From: Propionibacteriaceae bacterium
GTDB lineage: Bacteria; Actinomycetota; Actinomycetes; Propionibacteriales; Propionibacteriaceae
Assembly: GCA_031282235.1 (NCBI GenBank)
Contig: JAITED010000213.1
Location: 1-6,737, forward strand
Length of the DNA stretch: 6,737 nucleotides
Direction: 5' to 3'
Shown: piece after piece, positions 4,895 to 6,737 of the stretch
Position numbering within the stretch: the stretch's first letter is position 1
How the letters are laid out: every line of letters starts with the position of its first letter
Made by a program: the position numbers and the translations under genes
The notes under the pieces: generated by a model
What the model was told of the DNA's origin: nothing
Seen by the model: the letters and a program-made list of their open reading frames with translations, nothing else
Database searches by the model: none

Positions 4895-6173
4895 AGATAG
4901 TGCAAAGACGAAACACCCGAAGTCTGGGGGAACTAAGGCGGTGCGTAACCTGTTGCAGGCCGCGCAGGTCGCTAAAGCGGAGCAGGCAGCGGAGTTGGCG
5001 GCTGCGGAGCGGTTGCTGCTCAACCAGCAGACGCTGGTGCCAGAAATCTCCGGCACTGACCAGCGTATCGCTGGGGATAATCCAGATTTAGTGCCGCGCG
5101 GGCTACAGGTTGCCGCCGCTTGGGGTTGGCGGCTCGGCGTGGTTTTACTGCTGGCGGCAGCGGTGTGTTGGGGGGCGTCGCAACTCTCCGAGATTGTGAT
5201 GCCGTTAGTGGCGGCGTTCTTGTTCACGGCGGCGGTCTCGCCGCTGAACGACTTCCTGCGCGCTAGGCGTTTCCCCGGCTGGCTAGCGGCGCTCATCTGC
5301 CTACTCACCCTAGTTGTGGTGGTGTTCGGCCTGCTCACTTTGGTGGGGGTGCAGATTGGTTCGCAGTGGACGGAGTTATCGGAGCAGGCCGTCGCCGGGT
5401 TCGAGGATTTGTTGCTGTGGTTGAACAACGGGCCGTTCCACATCACGCAGGAACAGTTGGATTCGGTGGTGGCTGCGGTGTTGGAGTTTATGAAAAGCCG
5501 CGCTGGTGACATCGCTACGATGGTCACCACCATCGGTGGCAAGCTGGGCGTGTTCCTAGTGGGCATGATTATGACGCTGTTCGCGCTGTTCTTCTTCCTG
5601 AAAGATGGCCGCAAGTTCACGACGCTGGCCACCGGCTACTTGCCCGTTGGGGTGCGCGCTAATCTGGTTCCGGCGATCAGCGCGGGTTGGCACACTATGG
5701 TGAACTACGTGCGCGCCGCCGTAATCGTAGCCGCAGTGGACGGCGTAGGCTCCGGGCTAGGGGCGATGATACTTGGCTCCAATCTGTGGCTCGCCATTAC
5801 GGTGTTCACATTCATAATGTCTTTCGTGCCGATGCTGGGCACCGCCACCGCCTCCATCGTCGGCGTGCTAGTGGTGTTCGCCACCCTAGGCTTCTTCAAG
5901 GCTTTCTTAATGGCCATAATTTTCCTAGTGGTGCTAGAGGGTGAAGTTCACCTGCTACAACCGCTAGTGCTAGGCCGCGCCATCGACATCCACCCCCTCG
6001 TGGTGCTAATTGGCATCGTAGGTGGCATGACCGTAGCTGGCCCCGCCGGTGGCGTATTCGCCATCCCCCTAGTAGCGATGGCCGTAGGTGTGCTACGCGA
6101 GATAGGCCGCCGCAACGCCCTCCTAGCCAGTGCCCCCGTTCCAGAACCCAGCACCGACCCCCCAATTGAATAG
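4887..6173 (+). CDS. AI-2E family transporter (TqsA/PerM/YdiK-like membrane protein)
   Basis: This is a multi-spanning inner-membrane protein of the AI-2 exporter family. Members have been linked to autoinducer-2 export or Na+/H+ antiport, but most have no known substrate and I infer none here. The 428-residue product begins with a hydrophilic, Ala/Glu/Lys-rich cytoplasmic stretch of about 75 residues that could form a helix or coiled coil. Hydrophobic segments follow at roughly 82-118, 132-155, 219-239, 275-297, 300-350 and 370-403. The soluble region at about 156-218 lies where the family has its variable insert. Family marks are FFFLKDGRKF (235-244), SFVPMLGT (312-319), LLQPLVLGRAIDIHPLVVL (356-374) and AGPAGGVFAIPLVA (384-397). 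GGAG at 4881-4884 is only 2 nt from the ATG, so the ribosome site is unusual. Leu CTA and Val GTA codons rise sharply after about 5710. The gene converges on groEL. Confidence 0.9.
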   Translation: MAEDSAKTKHPKSGGTKAVRNLLQAAQVAKAEQAAELAAAERLLLNQQTLVPEISGTDQRIAGDNPDLVPRGLQVAAAWGWRLGVVLLLAAAVCWGASQLSEIVMPLVAAFLFTAAVSPLNDFLRARRFPGWLAALICLLTLVVVVFGLLTLVGVQIGSQWTELSEQAVAGFEDLLLWLNNGPFHITQEQLDSVVAAVLEFMKSRAGDIATMVTTIGGKLGVFLVGMIMTLFALFFFLKDGRKFTTLATGYLPVGVRANLVPAISAGWHTMVNYVRAAVIVAAVDGVGSGLGAMILGSNLWLAITVFTFIMSFVPMLGTATASIVGVLVVFATLGFFKAFLMAIIFLVVLEGEVHLLQPLVLGRAIDIHPLVVLIGIVGGMTVAGPAGGVFAIPLVAMAVGVLREIGRRNALLASAPVPEPSTDPPIE

Positions 6174-6179
6174 GCGAGA

Positions 6180-6229
6180 AAACGCTACGGGCGGGAGACG
6201 ACGTTGGTCGCTTCCCGCCCGTAGCGTTT
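6180..6229. terminator. Strong bidirectional terminator between the AI-2E gene and groEL
   Basis: AAACGCTACGGGCGGGA (6180-6196) and its exact complement at 6213-6229 make a perfect 17-bp stem. The 16-nt loop can itself form a 4-bp helix (CGAC 6199-6202 with GTCG 6207-6210). T residues flank both sides: TTT then AGGGTTT on the plus strand, and TTTTCTC on the minus strand. It starts 6 bp after the AI-2E stop and lies 31 bp beyond the groEL stop, so it probably ends both convergent transcripts. Confidence 0.9.
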
Positions 6230-6260
6230 AGGGTTTAGTTGCCGGTTGGCACCGGGTGGC

Positions 6261-6737
6261 TCAGTACATGCCGTCCATGTCGCCACCACCGGGGGTGGGG
6301 GCGGCGGGAGGCTGCGGCTTGTCGGCGATTACGGCTTCGGTGGTTAGGAACAGCGCCGCGATAGAGGCGGCGTTTTGGAGCGCGGAGCGGGTCACCTTGG
6401 TGGGGTCGATGATGCCAGAGCTCACCATGGCGACGTACTCTCCGGTGGCGGCGTTGAGGCCGTAGCCAGCTTCCAGACCGGAGACTTTCTCGGCTACCAC
6501 GCCGCCCTCTAGGCCAGCGTTGGTGGCAATCTGCTTCAGCGGAGCCTGTACGGCGCTGAACACAATCTGCGCCCCTACGGCGGCATCACCGGTCAACTCG
6601 TCGAGTTTCACAGCTTTGGCGGCCTGAATCAGCGCCACGCCACCACCGGGCAGGATGCCCTCCTCGACGGCGGCTTTGGCGTTGCGTACCGCGTCCTCGA
6701 TGCGGTGCTTGCGCTCTTTCATCTCCACTTCGGTAGC
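6261..6737 (-). CDS. groEL: Chaperonin GroEL, C-terminal part (5' end off the right edge)
   Basis: GroEL forms the 14-subunit cytoplasmic chaperonin that folds proteins with GroES and ATP. The window holds the last 158 codons. They start at ATEVEMKERKHRIEDA, which corresponds to about residue 384 of a ~540-residue GroEL, and run through the C-terminal intermediate and equatorial domains. Clear blocks are AAVEEGILPGGGVAL, YGLNAATGEY and GIIDPTKVTRSALQNAASIA. The tail is PTPGGGDMDGMY. It resembles the GGGDMGGMDF ending I recall for mycobacterial GroEL2 rather than the His-rich tail of actinobacterial GroEL1, so this is probably the housekeeping-type copy. It has few GGM units and ends in Tyr. 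The promoter, and any CIRCE or other heat-shock operator, would be outside the window. Family identity is certain. Confidence 0.98.
   Translation of the reverse strand, partial: ATEVEMKERKHRIEDAVRNAKAAVEEGILPGGGVALIQAAKAVKLDELTGDAAVGAQIVFSAVQAPLKQIATNAGLEGGVVAEKVSGLEAGYGLNAATGEYVAMVSSGIIDPTKVTRSALQNAASIAALFLTTEAVIADKPQPPAAPTPGGGDMDGMY

Noticed and set aside
4832..5632. Open frame of 266 codons on the minus strand
   Set aside because: It is antisense to the AI-2E gene, Ser/Thr/Asn-rich and without recognisable domains, and it is not needed to explain the region.

Overview
This window looks like ordinary housekeeping chromosome from an actinobacterium (Actinomycetota). I infer that from the moderately high G+C (around 60% by eye), the GTG starts, a GroEL tail resembling the mycobacterial GroEL2 type, and four genes whose start codon sits 6-7 nt after a TANNNT -10 hexamer, the typical layout of actinobacterial leaderless transcripts. 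I cannot name the genus. I see no tRNA or rRNA gene, insertion sequence, CRISPR array, phage gene or other clear sign of a mobile region.

Layout from left to right. Positions 1-1312 (minus) hold most of a long-form serine hydroxymethyltransferase gene (glyA), whose 3' end lies off the left edge. Only 42 bp away, and divergent from it, is a stand-alone AroQ-class chorismate mutase (1355-1663, plus). Their predicted -10 hexamers are exactly 17 bp apart, so each falls where the other promoter's -35 would be. A 109-bp gap with overlapping hairpins and a possible 14-codon ORF leads to a two-gene ABC exporter: ATPase (1773-2744) and ABC-2 permease (2741-3970). The pair is joined by a 4-bp GTGA overlap.

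The permease gene converges on ung (uracil-DNA glycosylase, 3986-4669, minus). Only 15 bp separate them, and both stop codons lie in the arms of one short hairpin. The 217-bp region upstream of ung (4670-4886) is shared with a divergent AI-2E-family membrane protein gene (4887-6173, plus). It holds the ung -10, an imperfect SOS-box-like palindrome, a second palindrome and possibly a 30-codon ORF. The AI-2E gene converges on the 3' end of groEL (6261 to the right edge, minus), and a strong 17-bp-stem bidirectional terminator separates them.

The genes do not form one pathway. They cover one-carbon and aromatic amino acid metabolism, export, DNA repair, an uncharacterised membrane protein and protein folding. 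I found no clear undescribed system. The points most worth checking are the interlocked glyA/chorismate mutase promoters, the chlamydial-type long SHMT, the His in place of the usual catalytic Gln of the chorismate mutase, the excess of the hexamer CGTATC, and the possible LexA-like site in front of ung.
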